A DNA stretch of 5,829 nt, taken from assembly GCA_948468325.1 (NCBI GenBank), contig CAOKHR010000164.1, positions 1 through 5,829 of the forward strand, in the 5' to 3' direction. Below the pieces are notes generated by a model. That model was not told the DNA's origin. It saw nothing but the letters and a program-made list of their open reading frames with translations, and did no database searches. The position numbers and the translations under genes are program-made. Shown piece after piece: positions 5,603 through 5,829 of this stretch. This DNA is from an uncultured Lachnospiraceae bacterium. Lineage in GTDB: Bacteria; Bacillota; Clostridia; Lachnospirales; Lachnospiraceae. The stretch's first letter is position 1. Every line of letters starts with the position of its first letter.

Positions 5603-5708
5603 TTTGAAACCACCCCAAAGGGGTGTGTCATCCTGGAATACCCTTTGGGTATACATTTTGAGTCCGCTCCAGAGTAGTGTATCATCCTGGAATGTCCTTT
5701 AAGGTATA
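5600..5708 (-). repeat. 54/55-bp tandem duplication covering the start region of the minus-strand gene
   Basis: Two adjacent units, 5708-5654 (55 bp) and 5653-5600 (54 bp), agree at about 43 of 54 aligned positions, mostly differing by transitions, plus one single-base gap. Each begins TATACC, contains ATTCCAGGATGA and ends TCAAAATG, where the ATG is a possible start codon (5656 and 5602). Because 54 is 18 codons, the frame carries through: the units encode FQDDTLLWSGLKMY and FQDDTPLWGGFKMY. In that frame half of the differences fall in third codon positions. Confidence 0.8.
5610..5652 (-). promoter_or_regulatory. paired hairpins over the ribosome-binding site
   Basis: Read on the minus strand, ATACCC-AAA-GGGTAT (5652-5638) and CACCCC-TTT-GGGGTG (5625-5611) are perfect 6-bp hairpins with three-base loops. 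The second buries most of the candidate Shine-Dalgarno GGGGTGG (5616-5610) of the start at 5602. The two hairpins are also partly complementary to each other (CCCAAAGGG against CCCTTTGGG), so one larger alternative fold is possible. Control of translation by this RNA fold is an inference. Confidence 0.45.
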
Positions 5709-5738
5709 ACAATTTGTATAACTAACAATTAGTATAAC
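5704..5738. repeat. three GTATAAC copies around the minus-strand promoter
   Basis: GTATAAC (GTTATAC on the minus strand) occurs at 5704-5710, 5716-5722 and 5732-5738. The copy at 5732-5738 contains most of the -10 hexamer; the middle one lies near the expected transcript start. They could be binding sites for a regulator or leftovers of slippage. Confidence 0.5.
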
Positions 5739-5759
5739 ATATGTTCAGATGAAAAACAA
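5731..5759 (-). promoter_or_regulatory. promoter of the minus-strand small gene
   Basis: On the minus strand, TTGTTT (-35, 5759-5754), a 17-bp spacer and TATACT (-10, 5736-5731) preceded by TGT form a good vegetative promoter with an extended -10. A transcript would start near 5724 and carry both units of the tandem duplication in its leader. Confidence 0.7.
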
Positions 5760-5776
5760 TAAGGAAATCTTTTAAA

Positions 5777-5797
5777 CAGGGTTGTTTCATGAAGAAC
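5777..5797 (-). repeat. dispersed 21-bp repeat, copy 2
   Basis: The minus strand of this segment matches 1100-1120 at 19 of 21 positions. On the plus strand it reads CAGGGTTGTTTCATGAAG (5777-5794) with an 8-bp palindrome TTCATGAA. The plus-strand ATG at 5789 opens a frame (MKNFDLAVPETSF) that runs off the window; too little is present to call a gene. Confidence 0.5.
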
Positions 5798-5829
5798 TTT
5801 GACTTGGCTGTACCCGAGACTTCTTTCCT

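Noticed and set aside
5600..5708. The two repeats as a CRISPR array
   Set aside because: The units are directly adjacent with no spacers, and there are only two diverged copies.
5524..5712. A 62-residue minus-strand frame in which the tandem repeat reads GHSRMIHYSG / GYSRMTHPFG
   Set aside because: Differences between the two units fall largely in second codon positions in this frame, opposite to what coding would give, and the other frame is better supported.

Overview
The window looks like chromosomal DNA from a Firmicute of the class Clostridia, most likely a gut Lachnospiraceae. This is inferred from AT-leaning codon use, strong Shine-Dalgarno sites, TATACT/TATAAT promoters, a seryl-tRNA synthetase with an unusual motif set, and a BspA-type leucine-rich-repeat remnant. 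No species can be named from the sequence alone.

Layout, left to right. (1) Positions 1-196 are non-coding and hold a weak promoter for the next gene and a possible outward-facing promoter on the minus strand. (2) 197-961 encodes a GNAT-family acetyltransferase. (3) 962-1209 is intergenic. It carries a 21-bp sequence that recurs near the right end of the window, followed by an extended -10 promoter. (4) 1210-1771 is a two-gene type II toxin-antitoxin module: a small acidic antitoxin and a RelE/ParE-type toxin overlapping it by 29 bp. (5) 1772-2020 contains a broken remnant of a BspA-like leucine-rich-repeat gene and then a near-consensus housekeeping promoter. (6) 2021-3301 is serS, closed by a clear intrinsic terminator. 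(7) 3414-5209 is a two-gene operon: an ECF sigma factor, preceded by a sequence resembling an ECF-type promoter, and a translationally coupled 435-residue soluble protein of unknown function. (8) 5251-5286 is a symmetric terminator that can serve both strands. (9) 5288-5602 (or up to 5656) on the minus strand is a small unknown gene. Its leader contains a 54/55-bp tandem duplication that carries the start codon and hairpin-forming arms, and a good promoter with three GTATAAC copies.

The genes do not form one pathway. The most interesting parts are the sigma-factor operon, which has an unfamiliar soluble protein where a membrane anti-sigma factor would be expected, and the duplicated, hairpin-rich initiation region of the minus-strand gene. 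The toxin-antitoxin module, the repeat shared by two intergenic regions and the gene remnant mark the spaces around the conserved serS gene as sites of past insertion and decay. All functional calls come from reading motifs by eye; no database search was run.
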